Assembly: GCA_026387405.1 (NCBI GenBank)
Contig: JAPLLV010000049.1
Location: forward strand, 1-32,733
Length of the DNA: 32,733 bases
From: Candidatus Omnitrophota bacterium
Lineage (GTDB): Bacteria; Omnitrophota; Gorgyraeia; Gygaellales; Profunditerraquicolaceae
Direction of reading: 5' to 3'
Each line of letters begins with the position of its first letter. Position 1 is the first letter of the stretch. The notes under the pieces were generated by a model that saw only the letters and a list, made by a program, of their open reading frames with translations, did no database searches and was not told the DNA's origin. Both the position numbers and the translations under genes were made by a program. Shown piece after piece: positions 1 through 8,891 of the stretch.

Positions 1-1576
1 TATAGCGGCCGTCAGAAGCTAGGCCTACAAACCCCTTAGTAGTCAATCCACCGGTAGAGCTAGCATCATAACTGGAAAACATAGTTGCATCCAAAGGTTT
101 AGCTGCCAATATTCCGGTTTGATTTACCGCGCTAGTATTGCCGTAATAAACATAAATATCTTTATTGGAGCTGGCCGGGACCAAAGGCAGATTGACCAAA
201 ACAGTTGCCTTTGTGCCGTTATAAAGCGATACCTTGTAATCAAGGTCCGCGCCCGCGGTATCGACAAACCTCAAGTCGGAATAATCCGCGTTCATCTTGC
301 CCGCCACATAATTCACGTCGAACTTCAGGGTATAACCTGTCAAGGCCGGGCCGCTAAGATTATTCAGGGTAATTTTCTTGCGATAGCCGAATCCCGGCAG
401 CCAGGTATCGGCGGTATATTTTACGTTTGCCTCTAAAGTAACTGCGCTGGTAATGTTCAGGGAGGCGGCCTGATTCACCGTGACCTTCTGGGCAGTTGTC
501 CCGTTCAAACCCACTGCCGAGACGTTAAAGCCGCTCTCCTGGAAATCCTTGGTCAGGGTGTTGTCAAAGGAACTTGTCAGGCCGTAAAAGTCCGCGGCAG
601 CGCTGTTACCGTAATACAGGTAAATGTTCTTGATGGTCCCTGCCTGGATAGAAGGCACCTTCACCCAGAAAGCGGCAGTTTTATTGGCGTAGTTAAAGCT
701 GACGCGGTAGGCGTTTAAAATAGTGGTGTTGTCTTCGTCCACAAAGCGCACGTCAAAACCGTCGCTCCTGCACCTTTGCCAGAAATCCTCGTAGTCAGCG
801 GTAAAATTTACCTTTACCTGATAATTCGTCAGGGACGAGCCTTGGGTGTTGTCGATCTGTATTTCATTGCGGTATTCCCAGCCTGACAAAGACGAAGAAG
901 TGGACTTGTCCAGATACAAACTGAAATAGACCGGCACTATCGTAAGCCCCAGATAAATATCGCTGCCGCTTAAGCCGACATTGGGGAACTGCAGGATGGT
1001 GTCCCTGATATTAAGCCCTCTTGAACTCATCTGATCGCTAGAGTAATGCTCCCAGTCGCAACCCTCTACGCCTGTCTCCATTGCGCCCAACACATAACCC
1101 TTGCTATAAGCAAAATAATTGGTAGTGAAACCTCTTGAAGTATAGTTCTTATCCGTAACAGAACCCAAATACGCTTTTAAGGAATTATATGCGCCTGAAG
1201 GAAGCACAACAATTGCCCCGTTATTCAAAGCAGTGATAACTTCGGCGTTGGTCCTGCCGTATAAGAATATTAAATCTCTTGTCAGGATATTCGCGTTCCA
1301 CGCCCCGGCATAAGCGCTGACGCTGTCATCAAAGGTACCTATGGTTGTAGCAACTGCCACAGCTTTGTTCCCACCGAAGTCTCCGGAGTCTCCGGCATCA
1401 TTACTTGCCACAGAAGCAATCTTTTTGCCGGCTACCAAGGGGTCGCTGGCTGAAACAGCGTCGGCTTTACCGTATTTTAAATAAATAGTGGTCTTGCTGC
1501 CTGCGGGAAGCGAAAGCACCTTGACTAAGATAACCGCGCTATTATTGACTGAATCCCAGCTCCCCGATCCGCTGGT
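1..1576 (-). pseudogene. In-frame 3' continuation of the giant kelch-like/DUF2341 gene, beyond a TGA; runs off the window
   Basis: Read on the minus strand in the same frame as the gene above it, all 525 codons from 1576 down to 2 are open. The first residues complete the DUF2341 domain cut by the TGA: after the stop come SGSWDSVNNSAVILVKV and then IYLKYG, the usual end of that domain. Two further DUF2341 modules follow, opening with GWEYRNEIQIDN (about 880) and GFGYRKKITLNN (about 400) and each closing with IYLYYG or IYVYYG. Between these two modules lies a short LamG-like piece (SLNITSAVTLEANVKY). No plausible start codon with a ribosome site was seen near the TGA, so this is the tail of the same protein rather than a separate gene. 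The 3' end is outside the window. It could be a nonsense-mutated tail, a read-through product or an assembly error. Continuity is certain; translation is not. Confidence 0.8.
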
Positions 1577-4500
1577 TCAGTTATAAGAAAGGACGTTCCC
1601 CTGCTGGTCGGCAAAACGGATATCCCCCCCGTCGCTTTTTACGTTGCTCCAGAAATGGCTGTTACTTGAGTCAATGTTGATTTTGACTGCGGAATTAGCG
1701 TAAGAAATCGTGCCGGCGCTGTTATCCAGGACTATCCTCTGCGTGTACTGGTAATCCTGCAGCAGCTTCGTCAGCAGGGCATAGCCGCCGCTCACCGTAA
1801 TGGTGGCTGCGTGGGCATAATCCCCGTCATTAGAATAATTGTCGTTAAAGGTCTGGGTGCCGCCCGGGCCAAGGAAATGATTGTTTGAGTCGGAAAGGCC
1901 CGCTTTGGTCGAGGCGGTCTTGATCTGCATCCTTATCTCTGTGCCTGCCGGCGCGGTCTCTGTCCAGCTTAACTTCATCAGCCGGTTGTTTGCCTCGGTA
2001 GAATCATAAGGAGTAGAGACTAATCCCTGCACAGTGCGGTATTTGTCGTAATTTATGGTCAGGTCGTTTAAGGTGGGAAGCTTGTTGAAATCATCGGCCA
2101 GGAATTTCATCTGGTATTGGAGATAGGGCTGTTTATTCCTTAGCGCCGGATAGGAATCGGACAATAACTCCTGTTTCTTTCTTACAGGCACGCTCGCCCA
2201 GTCCGTCGCACCGCTCATTGACTGGTTATCCGAGGTGCGCGCCCTGAATTCAAAAGAGCCGTTTCCGGTATCGCTCCAGTTAATGGTGCCGTAGCTTTTA
2301 TTCCTGCCGATATTCTTTATCTCGGAGGTGTATGTCCCCTGTTTGAATAATAAATATTTTAAGATGTCATAGTAATTCCAGCCTCTATAGGCATACAAAT
2401 AATTTCCCTTGCCCGGATAAACCATCTTTGACCCTGAATCCATGTAAATAGGGGCAGATTGCATCTCTGTGGTATCCCATTTCTGCTGGGAGAGGGAAAA
2501 ACGGTAAAGCGACTCCGTCTCTCCGATATCGCCGGTCATCGAGCTTACCAGTAAGTAAATGTAGTCTCCTACTCCGGGATAAACTAAGGAAGTCCCGTAG
2601 GTGTCGCACCCTCTTAAAATCACAGGGGCATTATCCAAAGCCAGCCATTGCGGGCTGGAAATGGTGAATTTATAGAACTCCGAGGTGGCGCTGCCGCGGG
2701 TGGCGTAAATGGCGTTTTCCTGCGGGATATAAACCATTGCCGAACCCTGGCTTACTGTGGCAGGAAAATTTGTCTCAGCTGCCCAGGGAGTAGCAGGGGC
2801 GGCCGGGTTATAGCTCTTGAAAGAAACACCTCCGCTGCCCATCAGGCAATAAATTTTATAGGCAGTGGCGACCAGACAATGGCCGTAGCCGAAGGAACCG
2901 GGAGAAAGACAATCTGTCCAGTGGTTCTGGCTGATGGAATACCTGGCAAAATTAGTAGTGCCGTAGGCGCGGGTAGAAAAAAGCGAATCCCTGTCTCCGG
3001 GAAAATACACCAACTGCGACGAGTAATAATCCCAGTACCAGCCAAGGTCAGAGAGAGGGCTGTTGAGCTGCTTCCAGGTGCGCGTGCTGATGCTGTATAA
3101 GTAAAAATAATAATAGCCAAAGTATAAGCTGTCTCCGTCAGGGCCTTCGCTCATAACAGGATACCCGCTACCCAGATAGGGTATTGTGGCAGGCTGGTCC
3201 CAGTCATTTTGAGCTATGGAATAACGGCAAAAGTAGCTGTCATAGCCGCCGTCCCAAAAATAGATAAGGCCTGTCCCGGAATCAGGGTAAAAGGAATCGG
3301 CGTCATAGCCGGTATAGTAAATTTCCCGGCCGTGAGGAGATAACTCCACCCAGCTATCCGTGCCGATGGAATATTTGAAGAATTTGTAGTAGCTTTGTCC
3401 TGAAAAGAGGTAGATGGAGTTATCCGCGGCGCTGTAATAAAAACAGCTTCCATTCCTTGCCCTTATGGTTATGACCGGGGGAGTGGAGGCCGTGCTCCAA
3501 AGCTTGCTCACCGTGTCATAAATGCGCAGGGTGCCGTCTTCATAACCCATCCAAAATATTTTGTGGATAGACGGGACATGCAATAATTTATTGCCGAGAT
3601 AGTAACTGTTGTTGATGTAATTGGGCAAATCAGGCAAGCTGGTAGAGGGCGCGGAAACCTGCCAAGCGCCGGTGGAAATGGTATAGGTCAGGAATTTATA
3701 GCCTCTTTCCTCGGTAGCATTACTCACATCCCTTCCCTGACAGGCATACAAGACATCCCCTTTGCCGTCTAATTGCGAGCCGGCATAAAATCCTAAAGGA
3801 ACTGCTGAAGTTACTGTTGCTGCAGCCGTGGCCCCGGAACCGCCGCCGCCGGTGATGGTAACAGTAGGAGTAGAGGTATAATCTCTGCCGCCTGCTGTAA
3901 CATTAATGCAGGTAACAACGCCTCCAACCAATGACGCTGCAGCCGTAGCCCCGGAACCGCTGCCGCCGGTGATGGTAACAGTAGGAACAGAGGTATAACC
4001 TGTGCCTCCGGCTGTAACAGCGATGCTGGTAACGACGTTTGGCACTACCGGGCCGCTAAGAGGGGCCCAGACATTATGCACATAATCATAGCGCCAGAAA
4101 TTGTTGGTGTTGCCGCCTTCTATCATATAAATATAATCCCCGCTTCCCGGATAACAGGCCTTGGTCCCGTACTTTAAAAGTATGGGTTTTCCGTCATAGG
4201 CCGCCCGCACCAACCCCACCCACCTTTTTTGCGAGATAGAATATTTCCAGATATGCGAAGTATAATTGCCGTAAAACATATAAACAATATCCCCGCCCGG
4301 ATAAACTGTGCGGCCGTAGTAAGGCGCAAAGGTATCCGGAAAACGCTCCGACCATTTAAGGGTAGCTGTATCAAAGATATGGGTCGTATAGTCAGAATAA
4401 TAACTATTTAAGTATATTTTGCTTCCTACTGCGCAGGCGCTAAAATAGGTACTTATATTAGCAGGCGGAGGCTCAAGCATCTCCCAGGTATTTACGCCGC

Positions 4501-6430
4501 TTGTCCCTTTAAATTTATATCTGGCGAACAGGTTGTCGTAACCTCCTAAATAATAAATGTAATCTCCGCCCCCTGCCGGGTATATCAGCCTTCCTTCATT
4601 CCACTCCAGGAACGGCGCATTGGCAACGGGATACCAGGTATCTGCGGTATAGGTCGTGCCGGCAGTGGAATAGCAGTATTTCCAGAATGACTTGATGCCT
4701 CCGCCGGCAGTGGCATAGAGAAAATAATTTCCTTCGTTATCCGCAACGCCCGGGTAAACCAGAGAACCGCCGTCATAGACATTAGCCGGAGTGCTGGCTA
4801 CCGCGCTCCAGCCTGCGGTAGTATCATACTTCCAGAAATTTGTTGTATTGTTGCCTCCCAAGGCATAAAGATGGCTGCCGCCGTTTTGCACTGTACAAAG
4901 TTCCCCGCCGTAACCGACATTGGCGGGCATAGGCTGGGTGGCAGTCAAATCCGCCCAGTTAGTGCCGTCGTATTTGGCAAAACTAGCGTTATTATAACCT
5001 CTGGTAAGATATATACTGCCGCCTAAGAGAGCCATACTTGAGCCGTAATAACAGCTAAGCGGCGTGCTGTTTCTGCCCTCCCAAACATCCGTGCTGGGGT
5101 TATAGCGCCAGAACGGAGTGCCATTATTTCCCCTCGTAGCATAAATATAAGTCCCGTCATAAACCTGATACCCCCCGTTGTAGGTATAATTATAGCCTTC
5201 GCCGCAGGCATCATCCCATTTTGAAGTGCCGGTATCGAAATTAAAGGTGCGGGAATAATTCTCCATGGAGAGAAGTTTCAATTTTGAATTTGTGCCGGGA
5301 TAATAAAGTATGGCACGGTAACCCAATATCGGAAGCCTTGCAGTAGCAGTCAGATCCTCCCAGGCAGGAGTAGGAAGGGTAAAGTTTAAACGCACAAAAC
5401 TCCTGAGCGTGTCACTTATGTTCCAGGCGTATAAATAATTGCCTGTGCCGGGATAACACATATCGCCGATAGCTACCGGCGCCTGATTGGTAAGAGTGGT
5501 CCAGCCTGCGGGAGCAGGCACGCGGTAACGGGTAACATTAGTAACATTGCCGTTACTCAAGTATATATAATCGCCGCTGCCCGGATAGACCAAAGACGCC
5601 TGTCTGCCTACGCCGGTGTTAGTTACGTCTGACGAATCTGTCCAGGTATCTGCGGGCGTGGTAATAGTATAAACCATAAACTTGTAACCGCCATTTCCCG
5701 CGACGCAGTAGATACTGTTACTGTCGTAGGCAGTTATGCTTCCTCCGTAGCCGACATTATAGTTTGTGTCTTTAATCCTGCTCCAGGTGTTCCCGGAAAT
5801 GGAGTATTTCCAGAAATCCTTTGCGCCCGCGCCTCTTACGGCGTAAATAAAGTCGCCGTTTCCCGGCGGGTAAGCCAGCGACGCGCCCATACCGAAAGCC
5901 TTGGGCGTGTCCGCAAGGATTTCCCAAGTGCCGGTCTCATCTTTATACCTGGCAAAGGTCTTGCCGCTCCATAAGGCGTAAATATAAATTTTTCCTTCGG
6001 TAGGATGCACTACCCTGACAAAAGCGGACTTCCAGGTAAGCTTCGGGACCTCCGGCAAACCGGTCCACTGCCCCAAATTACTGGTAAAAGGATCCTCTGA
6101 AGTACTGTCCAGCACCAGCGAGCCGTTGGAAACATTTATTTTATCCCGCAGCGAGCCGGTTTTCTGGAAATCAGCGTCCGCGGTATCTATCGCCGAAAGA
6201 GACTCGGAGTTCTGGATGACCTTACCTGACGAGCCGCCGCTGATATAGTTATCGCCGGAATAATACTTACCCCATCCGCTTTTATTCCCGGGGTGTTGGG
6301 CGCTCGCCGAAGTGTCGGACCCTCCGGTCCAGTCGGTCTGGTTGAAGACATCATCAGTGTCCGCCCTGGCAAACCAGGTCGCGCACGTCAAGAATAAAAA
6401 GAATAATGACAGCTTGATAAATTTGCGCAT
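1577..6430 (-). CDS. Giant secreted kelch-like beta-propeller protein with C-terminal DUF2341 domain, ended by an in-frame TGA
   Basis: This 1617-residue protein has a signal peptide (residues 1-23, hydrophobic core [15 protein letters not shown]). Most of the chain is a long series of kelch-like blades: a YPGxGDYIY strand, then a Gly-rich turn, then FWKY or RYS followed by W. More than a dozen YPG-type strands are visible. Near the middle is a 39-residue tandem repeat ([18 protein letters not shown] type). From about residue 1560 a DUF2341 domain begins ([10 protein letters not shown] ... [10 protein letters not shown]) but stops in mid-domain at TGA 1577-1579. The start is supported by AGAAGGGGG just upstream of the ATG. 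Such proteins are usually surface or secreted and may bind glycans; no catalytic site is visible. The annotated end is probably not the ancestral end, because the frame continues past it. Confidence 0.9.
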   Translation of the reverse strand: MRKFIKLSLFFLFLTCATWFARADTDDVFNQTDWTGGSDTSASAQHPGNKSGWGKYYSGDNYISGGSSGKVIQNSESLSAIDTADADFQKTGSLRDKINVSNGSLVLDSTSEDPFTSNLGQWTGLPEVPKLTWKSAFVRVVHPTEGKIYIYALWSGKTFARYKDETGTWEILADTPKAFGMGASLAYPPGNGDFIYAVRGAGAKDFWKYSISGNTWSRIKDTNYNVGYGGSITAYDSNSIYCVAGNGGYKFMVYTITTPADTWTDSSDVTNTGVGRQASLVYPGSGDYIYLSNGNVTNVTRYRVPAPAGWTTLTNQAPVAIGDMCYPGTGNYLYAWNISDTLRSFVRLNFTLPTPAWEDLTATARLPILGYRAILYYPGTNSKLKLLSMENYSRTFNFDTGTSKWDDACGEGYNYTYNGGYQVYDGTYIYATRGNNGTPFWRYNPSTDVWEGRNSTPLSCYYGSSMALLGGSIYLTRGYNNASFAKYDGTNWADLTATQPMPANVGYGGELCTVQNGGSHLYALGGNNTTNFWKYDTTAGWSAVASTPANVYDGGSLVYPGVADNEGNYFLYATAGGGIKSFWKYCYSTAGTTYTADTWYPVANAPFLEWNEGRLIYPAGGGDYIYYLGGYDNLFARYKFKGTSGVNTWEMLEPPPANISTYFSACAVGSKIYLNSYYSDYTTHIFDTATLKWSERFPDTFAPYYGRTVYPGGDIVYMFYGNYTSHIWKYSISQKRWVGLVRAAYDGKPILLKYGTKACYPGSGDYIYMIEGGNTNNFWRYDYVHNVWAPLSGPVVPNVVTSIAVTAGGTGYTSVPTVTITGGSGSGATAAASLVGGVVTCINVTAGGRDYTSTPTVTITGGGGSGATAAATVTSAVPLGFYAGSQLDGKGDVLYACQGRDVSNATEERGYKFLTYTISTGAWQVSAPSTSLPDLPNYINNSYYLGNKLLHVPSIHKIFWMGYEDGTLRIYDTVSKLWSTASTPPVITIRARNGSCFYYSAADNSIYLFSGQSYYKFFKYSIGTDSWVELSPHGREIYYTGYDADSFYPDSGTGLIYFWDGGYDSYFCRYSIAQNDWDQPATIPYLGSGYPVMSEGPDGDSLYFGYYYFYLYSISTRTWKQLNSPLSDLGWYWDYYSSQLVYFPGDRDSLFSTRAYGTTNFARYSISQNHWTDCLSPGSFGYGHCLVATAYKIYCLMGSGGVSFKSYNPAAPATPWAAETNFPATVSQGSAMVYIPQENAIYATRGSATSEFYKFTISSPQWLALDNAPVILRGCDTYGTSLVYPGVGDYIYLLVSSMTGDIGETESLYRFSLSQQKWDTTEMQSAPIYMDSGSKMVYPGKGNYLYAYRGWNYYDILKYLLFKQGTYTSEIKNIGRNKSYGTINWSDTGNGSFEFRARTSDNQSMSGATDWASVPVRKKQELLSDSYPALRNKQPYLQYQMKFLADDFNKLPTLNDLTINYDKYRTVQGLVSTPYDSTEANNRLMKLSWTETAPAGTEIRMQIKTASTKAGLSDSNNHFLGPGGTQTFNDNYSNDGDYAHAATITVSGGYALLTKLLQDYQYTQRIVLDNSAGTISYANSAVKINIDSSNSHFWSNVKSDGGDIRFADQQGNVLSYN
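3819..4037 (-). repeat. Two-copy tandem repeat, 117-bp period, inside the kelch-like gene
   Basis: Copy 1 (about 3819-3920) and copy 2 (about 3936-4037) are clearly similar at the DNA level with a 117-bp offset, an exact multiple of three. Each encodes a 39-residue Gly/Thr-rich unit of the form [18 protein letters not shown] followed by SGATAAA. The units interrupt the blade pattern and probably form a beta-structured linker. The similarity suggests fairly recent duplication or homogenisation. Confidence 0.8.
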
Positions 6431-6477
6431 TGTATCCCCCTTCTCTCTAAAAGATACCGACTATTAATAAATCAATT

Positions 6478-6568
6478 CGTCATTGCGAGCCCCGATCGCA
6501 CCGAGGGGCGAAGCAATCTCATTCAGGGATTGCTTCGTCGCTCACTTCGTTCGCTCCTCGCAATGACG
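6478..6568. repeat. Palindromic dispersed repeat (CGTCATTGCGAG type), upstream of the kelch-like gene
   Basis: The left end CGTCATTGCGAG is the reverse complement of the right end CTCGCAATGACG. Inner arms AAGCAATCTC and GATTGCTTCG also pair, so the 91-nt element can fold into a long interrupted hairpin. The same building blocks recur at 6570-6666, 6962-7114 and 12082-12257. It lies in the 5' region of the kelch-like gene, so it could affect that gene's expression or end upstream transcription. It has no coding potential of its own. Confidence 0.85.
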
Positions 6569-6666
6569 TACTCTTGTTCGTCATTGCCGGCCGCCACTCT
6601 CCCCGTCATTGCGTGTAAACCACTCTCCCCGTCATTGCGAGGAGGCTGAAGGCCGACGAAGCAATC
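6528..6666. repeat. 139-bp direct repeat, copy 1 (3' side of the GIY-YIG gene)
   Basis: Bases 6528-6666 are identical, by direct reading, to 6962-7100, an offset of 434 bp. The identity extends left to 6522 with one mismatch (6527 against 6961). The repeat contains several CGTCATTGC half-elements. It ends at 6666, and the GIY-YIG stop codon occupies the next three bases (6667-6669). Confidence 0.95.
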
Positions 6667-6954
6667 TCAAAGTTCTCCATATAAATCCCGGAATGTTGAA
6701 TTCTTGCTCTTAATTAATTCCAGTTTCTTATTTCTAGAGCCTCCCTTAATCTGTTTCTCTCTTGTTATTGCGCTTTCTATATCGTCGAACTTCTCATAAT
6801 AAACCAGTTTGTCTATATTATATTTCTTTGTGAAACCATCTATTATTTTTTCTTTATGCTCATAAATTCTCTTCTGCAAAGTGCTGGTAACGCCGGTATA
6901 TATAACATTATTTGCCCTATTTGTCAGCATATAGACGTAGCCTTTTTTATCCAT
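6667..6954 (-). CDS. GIY-YIG nuclease-domain protein (YhbQ/UPF0213-like), framed by direct repeats
   Basis: This 95-residue protein is a single GIY-YIG domain. The diagnostic pair is present as YVYMLTNRANN followed by VIYTGVTSTL (the GIY-YIG strands), then the helix with the conserved Arg (QKRIYEHK) and the usual C-terminal TREKQIKGGSRNKK. These small proteins are predicted to cut DNA using a catalytic Tyr, Arg and Glu, but their cellular role is unsettled. The gene has no relation to its coding neighbours. It sits between two identical 139-bp repeats, the stop codon touching one and the start codon separated by one base from the near-identical extension of the other. No clear ribosome site is visible; the leader is repeat sequence. 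I infer a selfish or repeat-associated mobile cassette rather than a housekeeping gene. Confidence 0.9.
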   Translation of the reverse strand: MDKKGYVYMLTNRANNVIYTGVTSTLQKRIYEHKEKIIDGFTKKYNIDKLVYYEKFDDIESAITREKQIKGGSRNKKLELIKSKNSTFRDLYGEL

Positions 6955-6961
6955 CTTCAGA

Positions 6962-7100
6962 GATTGCTTCGTCGCTCACTTCGTTCGCTCCTCGCAATGA
7001 CGTACTCTTGTTCGTCATTGCCGGCCGCCACTCTCCCCGTCATTGCGTGTAAACCACTCTCCCCGTCATTGCGAGGAGGCTGAAGGCCGACGAAGCAATC
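6962..7100. repeat. 139-bp direct repeat, copy 2 (5' side of the GIY-YIG gene)
   Basis: Identical to 6528-6666. Its near-identical extension starts at 6956, one base from the GIY-YIG start codon (6952-6954 on plus). This copy therefore supplies the whole 5' leader of the nuclease gene, including any promoter. Confidence 0.95.
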
Positions 7101-7114
7101 GCTTCGCAATGACG
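7064..7114. repeat. Short palindromic repeat after the secretin/TPR operon
   Basis: CGTCATTGCGAGG at the left and TCGCAATGACG at the right pair, with inner arms CGAAGCAATC and GCTTCG, and a small GGC/GCC hairpin. It overlaps the end of direct-repeat copy 2. It lies about 20 bases beyond the stop of the last operon gene (7136), so it could act as a transcript-end structure. There is no U-tract, so a classical terminator is not claimed. Confidence 0.7.
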
Positions 7115-7135
7115 AATGGAAAATCGCGCCTTTCT

Positions 7136-7513
7136 TTACTTCTTGCCGGCCTTCCCCTTCTCTTTTGCTTTAGGAGCTGCGGCGGGTGCCGGGGCCGCTG
7201 TCCTTATTTTTTCCTCTAATTCCCTGGTTTTATTCTTTTCTATCTCAAGCCGTTGGCTCATCGCCTGAAAAGAAACGATGTCCGCGCGGTATTTCTCCTC
7301 AAAATCTTTTTTTATCTTTACGCGTTCCTGCGCCATGCGCGCGGAACATTCCGCGTCTTGCTTTGCGCGCTGGTCATTCAGTTCTTTGACTAAGCGCCTA
7401 TTATTTAGGTAAAGGAAGACACACGTGCCCGCAAGTAATACTATTATGATCACCATTAACCCCTTATTGTTCTTAAACTTAAGCGCCTCTTTCATTTTAA
7501 CTTCACTATCCAT
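7136..7513 (-). CDS. Small membrane-anchored coiled-coil protein, last gene of the secretin/TPR operon
   Basis: This protein of at most 125 residues has one N-terminal transmembrane helix (LMVIIIVLLAGTCVFLYL). A charged coiled coil follows, rich in Glu, Lys and Arg (to about residue 105), and the tail is Ala/Pro then Lys rich (APAPAAAPKAKEKGKAGKK). The N-terminal layout matches the three TPR proteins upstream, but no TPR is present, so it may be a shortened relative. Two starts are possible: ATG at 7513, overlapping the previous gene by 22 bases, or ATG at 7495 (MKEALKF), which overlaps the upstream TGA as ATGA and is typical of translational coupling. The function is unknown; the operon suggests an envelope scaffold role. 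Confidence 0.8.
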   Translation of the reverse strand: MDSEVKMKEALKFKNNKGLMVIIIVLLAGTCVFLYLNNRRLVKELNDQRAKQDAECSARMAQERVKIKKDFEEKYRADIVSFQAMSQRLEIEKNKTRELEEKIRTAAPAPAAAPKAKEKGKAGKK

Positions 7514-8208
7514 GCTTCTACCTCCTCTTTATCCTCGGCATCCGGTTTGAGCTGCAGATATTTACGGTAATGCTCAACAGCCTCTTCAGTCTGACCCTTG
7601 ACATTGGCAAGAAGCAGCCCCAGGTTATAATGCGCCTCGGGATTGGCCGGGTTATATTCCAGCGACTTCTTGTAGGCGTCGATTGCCTCGTCATAAAGCT
7701 TTGCCTGCGTGAAGGCAACCGCTAAATTATAATGATAAAAACCTCTTTCACTGGCCAGTGTCTCTTCCAGCTCCTTGACGTTTTTCTGCAGGTCATCTTT
7801 ATCCTTTTTCAATTTGCCTTTTAACTCCATCTCCTCTTTGCCCACGCGTTTACCGAGCAGGGAAAGAGCCAGTTTTGCCTTTTGTAACTCATCCTCTATT
7901 TTCTCAACGGCTTTTTTGGATTCCTCTGCCGCCTGCTGGAACTTTTCTTTTTCCTGCTGCATTTTCGAATTGAGGCCGAGGTAAGTAACGGTATCCGCCT
8001 GCAGCTTTTCGTTTTCCTTCAACACTTTATCCTTATCTTCTCTCATCCGGGATACTTCTCCATGGGTTTTATTCAGCACTTCCTTTGTCTGGGAAAGTTC
8101 ATCGTTAAGGTGGGTATTTTTCAGGTAGAAATTCAGACAGGCAAGCGAAAGAAGAAAAACCGCAGCTATTGCCGTTATTGTCAATACCAGAACTTTATGC
8201 TGACCCAT
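7492..8208 (-). CDS. Membrane-anchored coiled-coil/TPR protein (MshN-like), paralog 3
   Basis: From ATG 8208 (MGQHKVLVLT) there is one transmembrane helix (TITAIAAVFLLSLACLNFYL), then about 120 residues of coiled coil, then a C-terminal domain of about two TPR units: FYHYNLAVAFTQAKLYDEAI and AHYNLGLLLANVKGQTEEAV. I prefer 8208 to the upstream in-frame start at 8298 because AGAGGATCCCG gives a good ribosome site and 8298 would overlap the preceding gene heavily. The spacing to the preceding stop is 16 bases. The closing pattern (HYRKYLQLKPDAE) is shared with the two TPR genes upstream, so the three are paralogs. By analogy with MshN it may bridge inner membrane and secretin; this is inference. 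Confidence 0.85.
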   Translation of the reverse strand: MGQHKVLVLTITAIAAVFLLSLACLNFYLKNTHLNDELSQTKEVLNKTHGEVSRMREDKDKVLKENEKLQADTVTYLGLNSKMQQEKEKFQQAAEESKKAVEKIEDELQKAKLALSLLGKRVGKEEMELKGKLKKDKDDLQKNVKELEETLASERGFYHYNLAVAFTQAKLYDEAIDAYKKSLEYNPANPEAHYNLGLLLANVKGQTEEAVEHYRKYLQLKPDAEDKEEVEAWIVKLK

Positions 8209-8224
8209 CGGGATCCTCTGTTTA

Positions 8225-8821
8225 TCAACTGCTGGTTTCCAGTGTTTTAATCCTCCCTTGCACTTCCTTGCTCTTGGGGCCGTTCGGGACGAGCCCAAGG
8301 TATTTTTTATAATAACCTGCCGCCTTATGCCCTCCCTTCCGGGAAACGGAAGAGAGCAAGCCTAAGTTATAATAGCTCTCCGCGTCCTTCGGCTCAAACT
8401 TGACCGCCTCTTCAAAAGACCGTATTGCCGCGTTAAAATCCGTTGCCAGGGTATTGCTTAACCCCAGGGTGTAATAAAGCAGGCTGGTAAGCTCTTTATT
8501 TTTCTTGAGGTCATTTATCCTGCTTATCTGAGTTGAAAGCCGCTGGCGGGCGCCGTTAACCTGCTCTTTAAGCACAAACTGCCATTCAAGGTAATCCAGC
8601 GAATTTTGCTCCAGCCTCTCTCTTACATTGCTTCCCTGGCGGTATTCGTTAAGCTGGCTGTTCGTTGCCTTCAGCTTTTGTTCGATGGAACCCGCGTATT
8701 GTTTCAGGCGGATATTCTGCATACGGCTGTTCAAAAATAAGAGCAGGAATAATAACACAAAAAGCCAGCTAAAGACAAAAACCGCCGTTGCCGGATTTTT
8801 ATTTATTTTAAAACCATTCAT
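8225..8821 (-). CDS. Membrane-anchored coiled-coil/TPR protein (MshN-like), paralog 2
   Basis: This 198-residue protein has a strong transmembrane segment at about residues 11-31 (AVFVFSWLFVLLFLLLFL) and a coiled coil to about residue 110. Two TPR units follow, LLYYTLGLSNTLATDFNAAI and SYYNLGLLSSVSRKGGHKAA, ending in GYYKKYLGLVP. The GGGGGGAGGG run before the ATG supports this start. It has the same architecture as the flanking TPR genes with a shorter coiled coil. A 70-base gap separates it from the gene upstream, the widest inside this operon. The likely location is the inner membrane with the TPR in the periplasm, next to the secretin partners encoded upstream. Confidence 0.85.
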   Translation of the reverse strand: MNGFKINKNPATAVFVFSWLFVLLFLLLFLNSRMQNIRLKQYAGSIEQKLKATNSQLNEYRQGSNVRERLEQNSLDYLEWQFVLKEQVNGARQRLSTQISRINDLKKNKELTSLLYYTLGLSNTLATDFNAAIRSFEEAVKFEPKDAESYYNLGLLSSVSRKGGHKAAGYYKKYLGLVPNGPKSKEVQGRIKTLETSS

Positions 8822-8891
8822 TTTTCAACCCTCCCCCCGTTAAACTTAATATAAATACTGCCCGAATTACCGTCATCGAATGCGTTTTGCA

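Noticed and set aside
119-436. Plus-strand open frame of about 105 codons
   Set aside because: It is antisense to the DUF2341 continuation, has no ribosome site and its product shows no domain pattern.
1577-1579. TGA read as selenocysteine or as a reassigned codon throughout the genome
   Set aside because: No SECIS-like structure or redox motif was seen nearby, and several other genes in the window end naturally in TGA.
2648-3120. Open frames on both strands inside the propeller gene (for example 150 codons on plus)
   Set aside because: The GC-rich repeated blades create open shadow frames; the main frame carries the signal peptide and the repeat pattern.
6478-7114. CRISPR array
   Set aside because: The repeats are long, palindromic and irregularly spaced, with no unique spacers of uniform length and no cas genes.
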